From: an uncultured Collinsella sp.
GTDB taxonomy: Bacteria > Actinomycetota > Coriobacteriia > Coriobacteriales > Coriobacteriaceae
Direction of reading: 5' to 3'
NCBI GenBank assembly: GCA_900549455.1
Contig: UROM01000007.1
Location: 1 to 35,968, forward strand
Length of the DNA stretch: 35,968 bases
Below the pieces are notes generated by a model. It saw only the letters and a list, made by a program, of their open reading frames with translations. It searched no databases and was not told the DNA's origin. A program made the position numbers and the translations under genes. The stretch's first letter is position 1. The number at the start of each line of letters is the position of its first letter. Of this stretch, positions 16,071 through 23,649 are shown one piece after another.

Positions 16071-16103
16071 GCCAACCGCCTGAGAGACAATCTTTAGCTC
16101 GAT

Positions 16104-16134
16104 AAGGCCCGGACCGCATGGTTCGGGCCTTTTT
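16104..16134 (+). terminator. Intrinsic terminator of rubrerythrin
   Basis: AAGGCCCGGACC (16104-16115) pairs with GGTTCGGGCCTT (16120-16131) around GCAT, followed by a T-run. Confidence 0.93.
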
Positions 16135-16201
16135 CGTGCCTCACGAACTTGTTAACTCCCTGAAATAGGACCACCTTAGGCATCGGATTCTCGTCAAAAA
16201 A

Positions 16202-16323
16202 TAAGTGAGTAGACTTTTTGGAACTTGCCGAGCAGGCCATCCATATTGCTTTATAAAGTCGCAGGTAAATGACTTGTTGCAAAAACGGCCTGGTCGCCAT
16301 CAAGCCAAAAGTCTACTCACTTA
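16202..16323. repeat. Dispersed element with inverted ends, copy 2 (122 bp)
   Basis: TAAGTGAGTAGACTTTTT (16202-16219) and the inverse end at 16307-16323. The interior carries TTGCTTTATAAAGTCGCAG, identical in copy 3, with GCAG at the same 59-base offset as in copies 1 and 3. Inner arms GAGCAGGCC and GGCCTGGTC can pair (8 of 9), so the whole element could fold as a long interrupted hairpin. Its right end holds the stop codon of the nuclease-like gene. Confidence 0.93.
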
Positions 16324-17440
16324 GTTTCGCAGCCGTCCACGATCGAGCTATTTTGTGTCTAACGGGCATCTTTTCGTCGATTACTCCCAATTTTGTCCAG
16401 TCAACGAATAGTTCAGACCGGAGTAATGTCTCAGCCCTTTGCTCATCTGAGCTTTTATCACGATATTCAGCATCGAGCATCCTGCATACGGCCTTAACGA
16501 TCGCGCGGAATCTATCCTCATCGGATATCTGTCTGTGTGTCAGGAGAAGTACATCGTAGCCCATGGCCTGAAGGGCTGTCATGCGGTCAGCGTCACGCAA
16601 GCCATCCCCTGCGCGTCCGTGCGAGGCCTTTCCCTGACATTCAATGGCCACCTGTCGCTTGCCGTCCGGCGAAGAGAGAAGTAGGTCGATATATACACGG
16701 GACTTTCCCACAATCGCTCGAGCACTTGTGCTTAGCGTCACTTCGACATTGAGCTCTATGCCGCAAAACCCTTCGCCTCCCAGGGCTCGCGGCAGTCCAA
16801 GCAACAAATACGCCTCGACCTCAAAAGGCGACGCGGCACCCAATGGAACGAGTTGCGATACCGCCATAAATCTATTGCCGTAACGCATCCCGCAAACATC
16901 TGAACAAAAACGGTCAAGGTCTCTGCCCAAAACCAAAGCGTCTCGACGCCATAAACTTGAAGTGATGCCGTCCTCGGACGGGCAGCGCACCCAACCGAAC
17001 GTTGTCGAAATCGCGCCCGAATCAATTGCACGCGAAAGCTCCGCCTCAAGCGCCACCGGCAGAGCACACACCGCAAACAAGCCACACATCTCCGCCAACA
17101 CAAAAAGAAGCTGGAGATCCGTCAGATGTCGAGACATGATAAATGCCGTCAGTAGAGGAGACGTGACCAAAAATCCATGCTCCGTTTCCAACACAGATTC
17201 CCTGGGGAGCTCACCAAGGAACAGCCGCTGCCTAATGCTGACAGGGCAGGTCCGTTTGTTTCTCGTCCGAACCAATGTATACAACGGAAAACCGAGCGCG
17301 ACTGCAGCCGTCGGGTTGCGGGCGAGATCATATCGCTGCCGGTCTTCTTCCGGTCGTGGAAACGGCGGACACAAAGCGCGGACTTGAGGAGGCAAACGCC
17401 AGTACCTAAAAGCCGATATGTCACAAAGTAGATCCTTCAT
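16313..17440 (-). CDS. DUF559/PD-(D/E)XK-like nuclease-fold protein
   Basis: 375 residues from the ATG at 17440; a GTG at 17446 is also possible. Neither has a clear ribosome site. The N-terminal 150 residues (DISAFRYWRLPP, LGFPLYTLVRTRN, SIRQRLFLGELPRES, HGFLVTSPLLTAFIMSRHL) loosely resemble the AbiEi-type proteins often fused to DUF559. The C-terminal third has a Vsr/DUF559-like core: Glu in SPFEVEAYLLLGLP, Asp in RVYIDLLLSS, then QVAIECQGKASH, DADRMTALQAMGYDVLLLT and a helical end. This suggests an endonuclease-like fold; activity is unproven. The gene is less GC-rich than its neighbours by eye, sits between two direct copies of the repeat element, and uses the repeat for its stop (KLSE then TAG). 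Transfer as a unit is plausible. Confidence 0.7.
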   Translation of the reverse strand: MKDLLCDISAFRYWRLPPQVRALCPPFPRPEEDRQRYDLARNPTAAVALGFPLYTLVRTRNKRTCPVSIRQRLFLGELPRESVLETEHGFLVTSPLLTAFIMSRHLTDLQLLFVLAEMCGLFAVCALPVALEAELSRAIDSGAISTTFGWVRCPSEDGITSSLWRRDALVLGRDLDRFCSDVCGMRYGNRFMAVSQLVPLGAASPFEVEAYLLLGLPRALGGEGFCGIELNVEVTLSTSARAIVGKSRVYIDLLLSSPDGKRQVAIECQGKASHGRAGDGLRDADRMTALQAMGYDVLLLTHRQISDEDRFRAIVKAVCRMLDAEYRDKSSDEQRAETLLRSELFVDWTKLGVIDEKMPVRHKIARSWTAAKLSE

Positions 17441-17523
17441 AGGCACAGGAAAACACGGATTTCAACCCAATCGGTCTCGCATTGGCGCGAACGCAACAAA
17501 AATGGCACCGAACGGACTGCTAA

Positions 17524-17589
17524 GTTTTCAACAGCCCTCCCCAACTGACCAAAAGCTTGCCGAGAGCTGGACGAAGCACTGTTGAAAAC
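17524..17589. repeat. 11-bp inverted repeat with 44-base spacer
   Basis: GTTTTCAACAG (17524-17534) and CTGTTGAAAAC (17579-17589) are perfect complements. They lie upstream of the nuclease-like gene and before repeat copy 3. This stretch (17447-17622) holds no gene. It could be an operator, an RNA hairpin or the remains of another small element. Confidence 0.6.
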
Positions 17590-17622
17590 CCCATTTTTTT
17601 CTCATGCAGAAGCTTTGCGCGG

Positions 17623-17743
17623 CAAGTGAGTAGACTTTTTCGAACTTGCCGTGCAGACCAGCCAAATTGCTTTATAAAGTCGCAGTTAGATAGCTTGTGG
17701 TAAAACGGCTTGGTCGCCAAAATGCCAAAAGTCTACTCACTTA
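17623..17743. repeat. Dispersed element with inverted ends, copy 3 (121 bp)
   Basis: CAAGTGAGTAGACTTTTT (17623-17640) and the inverse end at 17727-17743. The interior is closely similar to copy 2, in the same orientation, including TTGCTTTATAAAGTCGCAG. The right end supplies the last codons and TGA stop of pdxR. Together with copy 2 it forms a direct repeat around the nuclease-like gene. Confidence 0.93.
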
Positions 17744-19206
17744 GATTGCAGAGCGCCCCCCATTAGCTGCAATTCCAAGGTAGTTAGCACTTTTGGATTC
17801 AGATCGTCATACTGAACAAGAATTTGACTTGAGTTTTCAGGGACAAATGCACCATCGGCACACCAATAACAGTCACTGATATCGATAAACGGAATACCCG
17901 AGCGCGTGAGAGCCCGCGCAAAAGAGCTTCCACCCGTTCCGCGCTCCGCAACAACAGTGCAGTAAAGACCCGCGTCTGCGTACTCGATCGAGACCTCCCC
18001 CGCCGGAAATGCCTTCCGTACAAGCGCCGCCAGGCCATCGCGCGCCTCGCGAGCACGAACGCGCACGCGGTTCACATGTCGCTCGTAATCACCCGATTCC
18101 AGCAAGCGAGCCAAAGCGACCTGGTCAACAGAACTCACCGACGAGGCGTAAAAACCAAGGTTGCGCCTAAACCGTTCCATCAGCTCATCAGGCAGGACCA
18201 TATACGCCAAACGCAGGGCCGACGACAGACTTTTTGAAAAGGTGTTGGTGTAGATGACCGATTGGGCGGCATCGATCGACGCGAGCGCGGGAATCGGCTT
18301 GCCGGCAAGGCGAAACTCACAATCAAAGTCATCTTCGATGAGATACCGGTCCGGCTGCTCGGCGGCCCAGCTCAGCAGGGCATAGCGACGCGCAATGCTC
18401 GTCACAAGGCCGGTCGGATATTGGTGAGACGGCATCAGGTGAAGGACATCCGCCCCGGTTTTCTGCAGAGCACTCAAGTCCACGCCTTCACCGTCCAACG
18501 GGATATGACGCACTTCGCAACCCATAGCCTGATAGATGCGCGTCAGGCGCAGATAGCCCGGATCCTCAACGGCATACACCTTGTCGGCTCCAAGCAACTG
18601 AACCAACATGGTATCGAGCAACTGGGCGCCCGCACCGATAACGATGTTGTCGGGGTCGACATTCATGCCCCTTGTCCCACGCAAATGGTGAGCGATAGCG
18701 CGTCGTAGCCGAGCGGTGCCCTGTGCCGGCGCGGTCGAAAAGATTTCACGTTCATCTTCGGATGTCAGCGTCGCCCGTAGCGCGCTTTGCCAAAGCCGCG
18801 CCGCCTCCAAGGCGGAAGGAGAAAGTGCGTCGAATCGCTCGACCTGTCCGTTGACATCATGCGCGCTGGGGCCCACGGAGGCGTCATCTCGGTCGATGCC
18901 CTCCGCAGCCGAAGCCAAAACCGGTGCATCGGGAAGCTCGCACGCGTAGTAACCACGGCGCGGCTTTGAGCAAATATAGCCCTCGGCAAGCAACTGGCTA
19001 TATGCATTTTCGATTGTAATGACACTAATTCCCAGATGACTGGCAAAGGCTCGCTTAGACGGCAGATGTTCCCCCGCCGCAATGCGTCCAGCTACGATAT
19101 CATCTCGAATTTGCTGGTAAACATACTCATAGAGCGATGCTTCGCCGCGTTTTTCCAAATTGTAGTCAAGCACGAGCCTATCACCTGACCTTATCGAATC
19201 ATTCAA
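17737..19206 (-). CDS. pdxR: MocR-family regulator PdxR (GntR-aminotransferase type)
   Basis: 489 residues. N-terminal winged helix (about 20-90: SLYEYVYQQIRDDIVAGRIAA, LPSKRAFASHLGISVITIEN, LLAEGYI) followed by a fold-type I aminotransferase domain that binds PLP. The Schiff-base Lys is in TNTFSKSLSSALRLAY, and the PLP-site region IEDDFDCEF is present. MocR proteins divergent from pdxST act as PLP-sensing activators or repressors of vitamin B6 synthesis, and this gene is divergent from pdxS with a short shared gap. A GTG at 19173 preceded by AGGTGA is an alternative start. The stop codon TGA lies in repeat copy 3 (end LQSK), so the native C-terminus may have been altered by the insertion. 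Confidence 0.9.
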   Translation of the reverse strand: MNDSIRSGDRLVLDYNLEKRGEASLYEYVYQQIRDDIVAGRIAAGEHLPSKRAFASHLGISVITIENAYSQLLAEGYICSKPRRGYYACELPDAPVLASAAEGIDRDDASVGPSAHDVNGQVERFDALSPSALEAARLWQSALRATLTSEDEREIFSTAPAQGTARLRRAIAHHLRGTRGMNVDPDNIVIGAGAQLLDTMLVQLLGADKVYAVEDPGYLRLTRIYQAMGCEVRHIPLDGEGVDLSALQKTGADVLHLMPSHQYPTGLVTSIARRYALLSWAAEQPDRYLIEDDFDCEFRLAGKPIPALASIDAAQSVIYTNTFSKSLSSALRLAYMVLPDELMERFRRNLGFYASSVSSVDQVALARLLESGDYERHVNRVRVRAREARDGLAALVRKAFPAGEVSIEYADAGLYCTVVAERGTGGSSFARALTRSGIPFIDISDCYWCADGAFVPENSSQILVQYDDLNPKVLTTLELQLMGGALQSK

Positions 19207-19223
19207 TCTGGTATTAGTCTGGT
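19205..19223. promoter_or_regulatory. Candidate PdxR operator: tandem TCTGGT repeats
   Basis: TCTGGT occurs at 19207-19212 and 19218-19223, 11 bases apart (one helical turn), with similar flanks (TCTGGTATTA, TCTGGTCTTG). Direct repeats in the pdxR-pdxST gap are the usual site type for PdxR. Confidence 0.45.
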
Positions 19224-19224
19224 C

Positions 19225-19253
19225 TTGTTATTATCTCGAAAACTGAGTATTTC
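19225..19253 (+). promoter_or_regulatory. Possible pdxST promoter
   Basis: TTGTTA (19225-19230), 17 bases, TATTTC (19248-19253), directly next to the TCTGGT repeats. By-eye assignment. Confidence 0.35.
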
Positions 19254-19318
19254 GCCATACCCAGCTCCCCGATAGGATGTTCCGTCAAGCAATGCACATG
19301 CCAACCAAGGGAGCAACC

Positions 19319-20209
19319 ATGGCAGAACAGACCAGCAAGGCCGATCGCGTCAAACTCAATCGCGAGCTCGCGCAGATGCTCAAGGGCGGCGTCATCATGG
19401 ACGTCACCACGCCCGAGCAGGCACGTATCGCCGAGGAGGCAGGCGCCTGCGCCGTCATGGCTCTCGAGCGCATCCCGGCCGACATCCGCGCCGCCGGCGG
19501 CGTGTCGCGCATGAGTGACCCCAAGATGATCAAGGGCATTCAAGAGGCCGTCTCCATCCCCGTCATGGCCAAGTGCCGCATCGGTCACATCGTCGAGGCG
19601 CAGGTCCTTCAGGCCATCGAGATCGACTACATCGATGAGTCCGAGGTTCTCTCCCCCGCCGACGATGTCTACCACATCGATAAAACCCAGTTTGACGTCC
19701 CGTTTGTCTGCGGTGCCCGTGACCTGGGCGAGGCGCTGCGCCGCGTCGCCGAGGGCGCCACGATGATCCGTACCAAGGGCGAGCCGGGCACGGGCGACGT
19801 CGTTCAGGCCGTGCGCCACATGCGCAAGATCCAAAAGCAGATCCGCGACGTTGTGGCTCTGCGCGACGATGAGCTCTTTGAGGCGGCCAAGCAGCTGCAG
19901 GTTCCGGTCGAGCTGGTGCGCGAAGTCCACGCTACGGGCAAGCTTCCCGTCGTGAACTTTGCCGCCGGCGGCGTAGCGACCCCCGCCGATGCCGCGCTGA
20001 TGATGCAGCTGGGCGCCGAGGGCGTCTTTGTGGGCTCGGGCATCTTTAAGAGCGGCGACCCCGCCAAGCGCGCTGCCGCCATCGTTAAGGCCGTGGCCAA
20101 CTTCACCGACGCCAAACTCATCGCTGAGCTTTCGGAGGACCTGGGCGAGGCCATGGTCGGTATCAACGCTGACGAGATCGAGATCATCATGGGGGAGCGC
20201 GGACGCTAG
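19319..20209 (+). CDS. pdxS: Pyridoxal 5'-phosphate synthase, synthase subunit PdxS
   Basis: 296 residues; the ATG at 19319 (MAEQTSKADRVK) follows AAGGGAG by 5 bases. An in-frame ATG at 19277 lies too far upstream. PdxS is a (beta/alpha)8 barrel that makes PLP from ribose 5-phosphate, glyceraldehyde 3-phosphate and ammonia. Diagnostic stretches: KGGVIMDVTTPEQARIAEEA, ACAVMALERIPADIRAAGG, SRMSDPKMIKGI (substrate Lys), VMAKCRIGHIVEAQ, IDYIDESEVLSPAD, GEPGTGDVVQAVRHMR, NFAAGGVATPADAALMMQLG and EGVFVGSGIFKS. Followed by pdxT after 20 bases. Confidence 0.97.
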   Translation: MAEQTSKADRVKLNRELAQMLKGGVIMDVTTPEQARIAEEAGACAVMALERIPADIRAAGGVSRMSDPKMIKGIQEAVSIPVMAKCRIGHIVEAQVLQAIEIDYIDESEVLSPADDVYHIDKTQFDVPFVCGARDLGEALRRVAEGATMIRTKGEPGTGDVVQAVRHMRKIQKQIRDVVALRDDELFEAAKQLQVPVELVREVHATGKLPVVNFAAGGVATPADAALMMQLGAEGVFVGSGIFKSGDPAKRAAAIVKAVANFTDAKLIAELSEDLGEAMVGINADEIEIIMGERGR

Positions 20210-20229
20210 TCCGGCAGAAAGGATCGCAC

Positions 20230-20817
20230 ATGAGTGATTACGCAGACCAGACGGTCGCCGTGCTGGCGATCCAAGGTGCTTTTGCCGAGCACGAAGCGAG
20301 GCTGTCCGAGCTGGGCGCACGTTGTATTGAGCTGAGGCAGGCGGCTGATTTGAAGCAGGACTTTGACCGTCTGGTACTTCCCGGCGGCGAGTCTACCGTT
20401 CAAGGGAAACTGCTTGATGAGTTGGGCATGCTCGAGGAGCTTCGTGCCCGCATCGCTGAAGGCATGCCCGTCCTGGGCACCTGCGCCGGCCTGATTCTGC
20501 TGGCTCATGACCTTGCCGCCCATGACGATAAGGGCACGCCGCGTTTGGCAACCATGGATGTGCTCGTTGAGCGCAATGCCTATGGCAGACAGCTCGGCAG
20601 CTTTCGCACCAAGGGACAGGTAGACGGCATCGACGGTGAAGTGCCGCTGACGTTTATCCGCGCGCCCCGCATCGTCGAGGTCCACGGCGACGCCAAGGCC
20701 TTGGCAGAGGTCGATGGCCGCATCGTCGCCGCCCGCGAGGGCAACCAGCTCGGCGTAACCTTCCACCCCGAACTCGATAAAGACACCCGCCTCCACGAAC
20801 TGTTCCTACAAATGTAG
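20230..20817 (+). CDS. pdxT: Pyridoxal 5'-phosphate synthase, glutaminase subunit PdxT
   Basis: 195 residues; ATG at 20230 behind AGAAAGGA. This class I glutamine amidotransferase frees ammonia from glutamine and channels it to PdxS. The N-terminal VAVLAIQGAFAEHEARL and VLPGGEST are family hallmarks. The nucleophile is Cys in LGTCAGLILL, and the His/Glu pair is in VTFHPELDKD. FIRAPRI is the PdxS-contact region. Length matches the family. Second gene of the pdxST operon. Confidence 0.97.
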   Translation: MSDYADQTVAVLAIQGAFAEHEARLSELGARCIELRQAADLKQDFDRLVLPGGESTVQGKLLDELGMLEELRARIAEGMPVLGTCAGLILLAHDLAAHDDKGTPRLATMDVLVERNAYGRQLGSFRTKGQVDGIDGEVPLTFIRAPRIVEVHGDAKALAEVDGRIVAAREGNQLGVTFHPELDKDTRLHELFLQM

Positions 20818-20840
20818 ACATCGAAATCAACAAACGAAAC

Positions 20841-20904
20841 GAGAGTGGATAATCTCCCACCTTGAGTTTGAATGCAGGCTCAAGGTGGGAGATTATCCAC
20901 TCTC
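20841..20904. repeat. Perfect 26-bp inverted repeat (long hairpin)
   Basis: The arm at 20841-20866 (begins GAGAGTGGATAATCTCCCAC, ends CTTGAG) is exactly complementary to 20879-20904, with a 12-base loop. It starts 23 bases after the pdxT stop. There is no following T-run, and the stem is longer than a usual terminator. It may be a mobile palindromic element or a strong mRNA end. Confidence 0.9.
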
Positions 20905-20976
20905 ATGCTATGCAGTCGGTTAAGAACGTTCCCAACGACTGCTCCGGCAACGCCGATGTCTTGGTACCGGCAGCGA

Positions 20977-21075
20977 AAACCCGCCAGAGCGAGCAAGGTG
21001 CCTTGAAACAAGGCGGCATTGACCTTCTGGTCATGCCGCCGAACTTGAAAGGCAGATTGCCGCTCTGGCGGGTTT
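20977..21075. repeat. 99-bp structured element with 15-bp inverted ends
   Basis: AAACCCGCCAGAGCG (20977-20991) pairs with CGCTCTGGCGGGTTT (21061-21075). Inside are two smaller overlapping hairpins: GCCTTG-AAA-CAAGGC (21000-21014) and GGCGGCAT...ATGCCGCC (21012-21040, with an inner GACC/GGTC). It lies between convergent pdxT and the RGG-protein gene. Bases 20905-20976 show nothing recognisable. Confidence 0.75.
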
Positions 21076-21088
21076 GCAGCGTCAACTA

Positions 21089-21116
21089 GTTACGCGGGTT
21101 GGTAAACCCGCGTAAC
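21089..21116 (-). terminator. Hairpin after the RGG-protein gene
   Basis: GTTACGCGGGTT (21089-21100) pairs with AACCCGCGTAAC (21105-21116), loop of 4. It begins 4 bases past the RGG-gene stop on the minus strand. T-run absent, so termination efficiency is uncertain. Confidence 0.65.
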
Positions 21117-21120
21117 CCAA

Positions 21121-21879
21121 CTAGAAACGATTGCCGCGGAAGCCGCCGCCGTTGCGGCCGCCACGATCGCCACCGCGACCGCCGCGGTCACCACCACGGC
21201 CACCGCGATCGCCAAAGCCGCCGCGACCGCCACGGTCGCCGCCACGGCCACCGCGCTCGTCACGGCCGCCGCGAGGACCGCGGTCCTCGTCCAGGCCCAT
21301 GGCGACGAGCGGAGCGATGACCTTATCGAGAGCAGCCATCAGCTCGGTGGCCTCCTCGTAAGAAAGCTCGGGCAGGAGCTTCTCCTTCTTGTTGGCAAGC
21401 TCGACCAGGCCCTCAGCGGCATCCTCGGCAGCAAAGACGACGATCTTGCGCATATCGCCCTCGGCGTCGTCGATGCGGCCGACCAGGTCGGCAGCCTCGG
21501 CCTCGGCCATCAGACCATCGAGCTCACGAAGGCGCATACCCAGCAGGTCGGACATTTCCTTCTGCTCCATCTTGGGCTTGAGGTCAAGAAGCTTGATGGC
21601 GCGCTCGATGTTCGCCATGCGCTCGGCCTTGGCCTCCTCCTCCTTGGAAATAGCAAAGCGACGGCTGCGCAGCAGGCGGGCGGCCTTCTGCATCTTGTCC
21701 ATCAGCTCTTCGTCATCGTAATCAACGGCGGCCTCGACAACCTCGGCCTCCTCCTCGGCGGAAACCTCGTCAGCAGCCTCAGCCTCGGCAGCTTCGGTCT
21801 CCACGGTCTCGACTGCCTCGACCTCGGCAGCCATGGTCTCGTTCTCGGTCTCGTTCATGATCTCTTCGTTCTCAGACAT
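21121..21879 (-). CDS. Acidic protein with wHTH-like middle and RGG-repeat tail
   Basis: 252 residues; ATG at 21879 with AGAAGGAG upstream. Three parts are visible. Residues 1-55 are Glu/Ala/Val-rich and strongly acidic. Residues 55-195 form a helical region with a MarR-like winged-helix look (MSDLLGMRLRELDGLMAEAEA, ADLVGRIDDAEGDMRKIVVF). Residues from about 199 to the end are Gly/Arg/Asp repeats of the RGG type (GGRGGDRGGRGG...), ending GGGFRGNRF. RGG boxes bind RNA and are typical of eukaryotic and some cyanobacterial or actinobacterial RNA-binding proteins. The acidic head plus RGG tail suggests self-association. Regulator versus RNA-binding function is open. Confidence 0.65.
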   Translation of the reverse strand: MSENEEIMNETENETMAAEVEAVETVETEAAEAEAADEVSAEEEAEVVEAAVDYDDEELMDKMQKAARLLRSRRFAISKEEEAKAERMANIERAIKLLDLKPKMEQKEMSDLLGMRLRELDGLMAEAEAADLVGRIDDAEGDMRKIVVFAAEDAAEGLVELANKKEKLLPELSYEEATELMAALDKVIAPLVAMGLDEDRGPRGGRDERGGRGGDRGGRGGFGDRGGRGGDRGGRGGDRGGRNGGGFRGNRF

Positions 21880-22029
21880 GAGACTCCTTCTTGGCCCTCT
21901 CGGGCATCATCGCCCCATTCGCGGGGCCCGTCGCGCACTCTTTGCGCTTTACATTCATGCCTCTCGGCAAAACGTCCATTAGTTTATGGTGTCGCCATTC
22001 AATCTAGCTGCAGAATCTATGTACACACA

Positions 22030-23445
22030 TTAATGCGACATGTGCGACTCGCGACGAGCGTACACCAGCGACGCCACGAAACCGACCACGGCAATCACAG
22101 CCGCCACGCGCACGGCAGCCGCAAATCCAATAGCCTGGGCAACGTCCGCCGCAACGCCAGCGGCGCCGGCAGTCGCCGCAGAACTCGAGAGCAGGCCGAT
22201 AAACAGCGATGGACCAAACGACGCGGCAATCATGTTCCACGTGTTGAGCAATGCCGTTCCGTGAGGATGCTCGGCGGCGGGCAGCGTCTCCAGGCCGGCC
22301 GTCTGTGAGGGGCTCAGCACCAAACCGACGCCAGCATACACCACAATGGTCAGTGCCACGACGACGCCGATATTCATGCTTGCCGCTGTCATCGAAATGG
22401 CAGTCTGCCCCACAGCAATCAGGGCAAAGCCGACCGGCAGCAGCGGCCATGCGCCACGGGCGTCCATCACGCGTCCGCCCACAATCGAGGTCACGGCGTT
22501 GCAGGCAATCGTCGGCAAAATGAGCAAGCCCGCAACAAGAGCGGTCATGCCGTATGCGCCCTCAAAATAGAGCGGCAGCAAAACGCTCATCGAGAACGTC
22601 GTCATCATCGACACCACCACAAGCAGGCACGCAGGCCAAAAACGAACGCTTGCCATGGGGCGCACGTTGAGCACCGGATGTCCGAGCTTGAGCTGGCGGA
22701 CCGCAAACAGGCCAAGCAGCACCACAGCGGCGAAAAGCGTCACGATACCGGTCATCACATTGGTCGAGAACTCGCCTACGGAATACACAAACGCCGTAAT
22801 GCCGGCCGCAAGCAAAGCAACCGACAGAATAACAAGCGTAGTGTTCGAGCGCTCTCCAACATTTCGAACGAGCTTTGCTGCCGCCGCGGCGACCACGACA
22901 CCGCCCACCAGCGGCACTACGAACACCGCCCTCCAGCCAAACAACGTGCACATAAGACCACTGACCACAGGTCCAAACGCCGGCCCCAGCGTAATGCAGG
23001 CACCGCCCAGACTCAGATACAGACCGAGCTTCTCGCGCGGAGCGCAAGATAGCACCACATTCATCATGAGCGGAAACAAGATGCCCGATCCCGCAGCCTG
23101 CAAAATGCGACTTGGCAGCAAGACGGTAAACGTTGGGGCGACCAGGCACAGGACTTCTCCGGCGACCAGGCATCCACATGCGAAAAACAGCAGCTTGCGC
23201 GTCGAGAAGCGACCGGAAAGAAAGGCCATGATGGCCGTAAAGATCGACGTCACGATCATGTAGCCCGAAACAAGCCACTGCGCCGTGATGGCACTCACCG
23301 AAAAGGCCGCCATGATGTCGTGCAACGCCACGTTAATGATGTTCTCGTTAAACGCGGCAACAAAGGCCGCGATATACATTACGGCGAGAAACGCCGAAGT
23401 GGCCGATGGCGCTACTTGAACTTGTTGCTGAGATTTGCTCCCCAT
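22030..23445 (-). CDS. MFS exporter, DHA2 (14-TM) drug/H+ antiporter family
   Basis: 471 residues from the ATG at 23445 (MGSKSQQQ), with GAGGAAGG upstream. About 14 hydrophobic segments can be counted. Family motifs: N-terminal FNENIINVALHDI, ITAQWLVSGYMIV, GRFSTRKLLFF (motif A), PSRILQAAGSGILFPLM, and motif C-like LGGACITLGPAFGPVVSG in TM5. DHA2 members such as EmrB/QacA export hydrophobic compounds using the proton gradient. The substrate is unknown. Divergent from the short peptide deformylase gene. Confidence 0.9.
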   Translation of the reverse strand: MGSKSQQQVQVAPSATSAFLAVMYIAAFVAAFNENIINVALHDIMAAFSVSAITAQWLVSGYMIVTSIFTAIMAFLSGRFSTRKLLFFACGCLVAGEVLCLVAPTFTVLLPSRILQAAGSGILFPLMMNVVLSCAPREKLGLYLSLGGACITLGPAFGPVVSGLMCTLFGWRAVFVVPLVGGVVVAAAAAKLVRNVGERSNTTLVILSVALLAAGITAFVYSVGEFSTNVMTGIVTLFAAVVLLGLFAVRQLKLGHPVLNVRPMASVRFWPACLLVVVSMMTTFSMSVLLPLYFEGAYGMTALVAGLLILPTIACNAVTSIVGGRVMDARGAWPLLPVGFALIAVGQTAISMTAASMNIGVVVALTIVVYAGVGLVLSPSQTAGLETLPAAEHPHGTALLNTWNMIAASFGPSLFIGLLSSSAATAGAAGVAADVAQAIGFAAAVRVAAVIAVVGFVASLVYARRESHMSH

Positions 23446-23649
23446 GCATTTCCTTCCTCTTGGAACGACAGTCGTATCGCCCCAGAGGAACAGTCCAGGG
23501 CGAGGATGAGCCCTAGACTTACGCCAGACGCCGCACGCGACGAGTCTGGCAACATGGTCCAACGTCGAAAGATTGTAACGCGAACGCGCAGCTTTCCTTC
23601 CGCGCTATTATTGAAAGTCCACGAAAGCATGAGACATGAGGAGCCCTCC

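Noticed and set aside
21135..21290. Tandem short repeats resembling a CRISPR or satellite array
   Set aside because: The repeats are in frame and encode the Arg/Gly/Asp tail of the protein at 21121-21879; no spacer structure.
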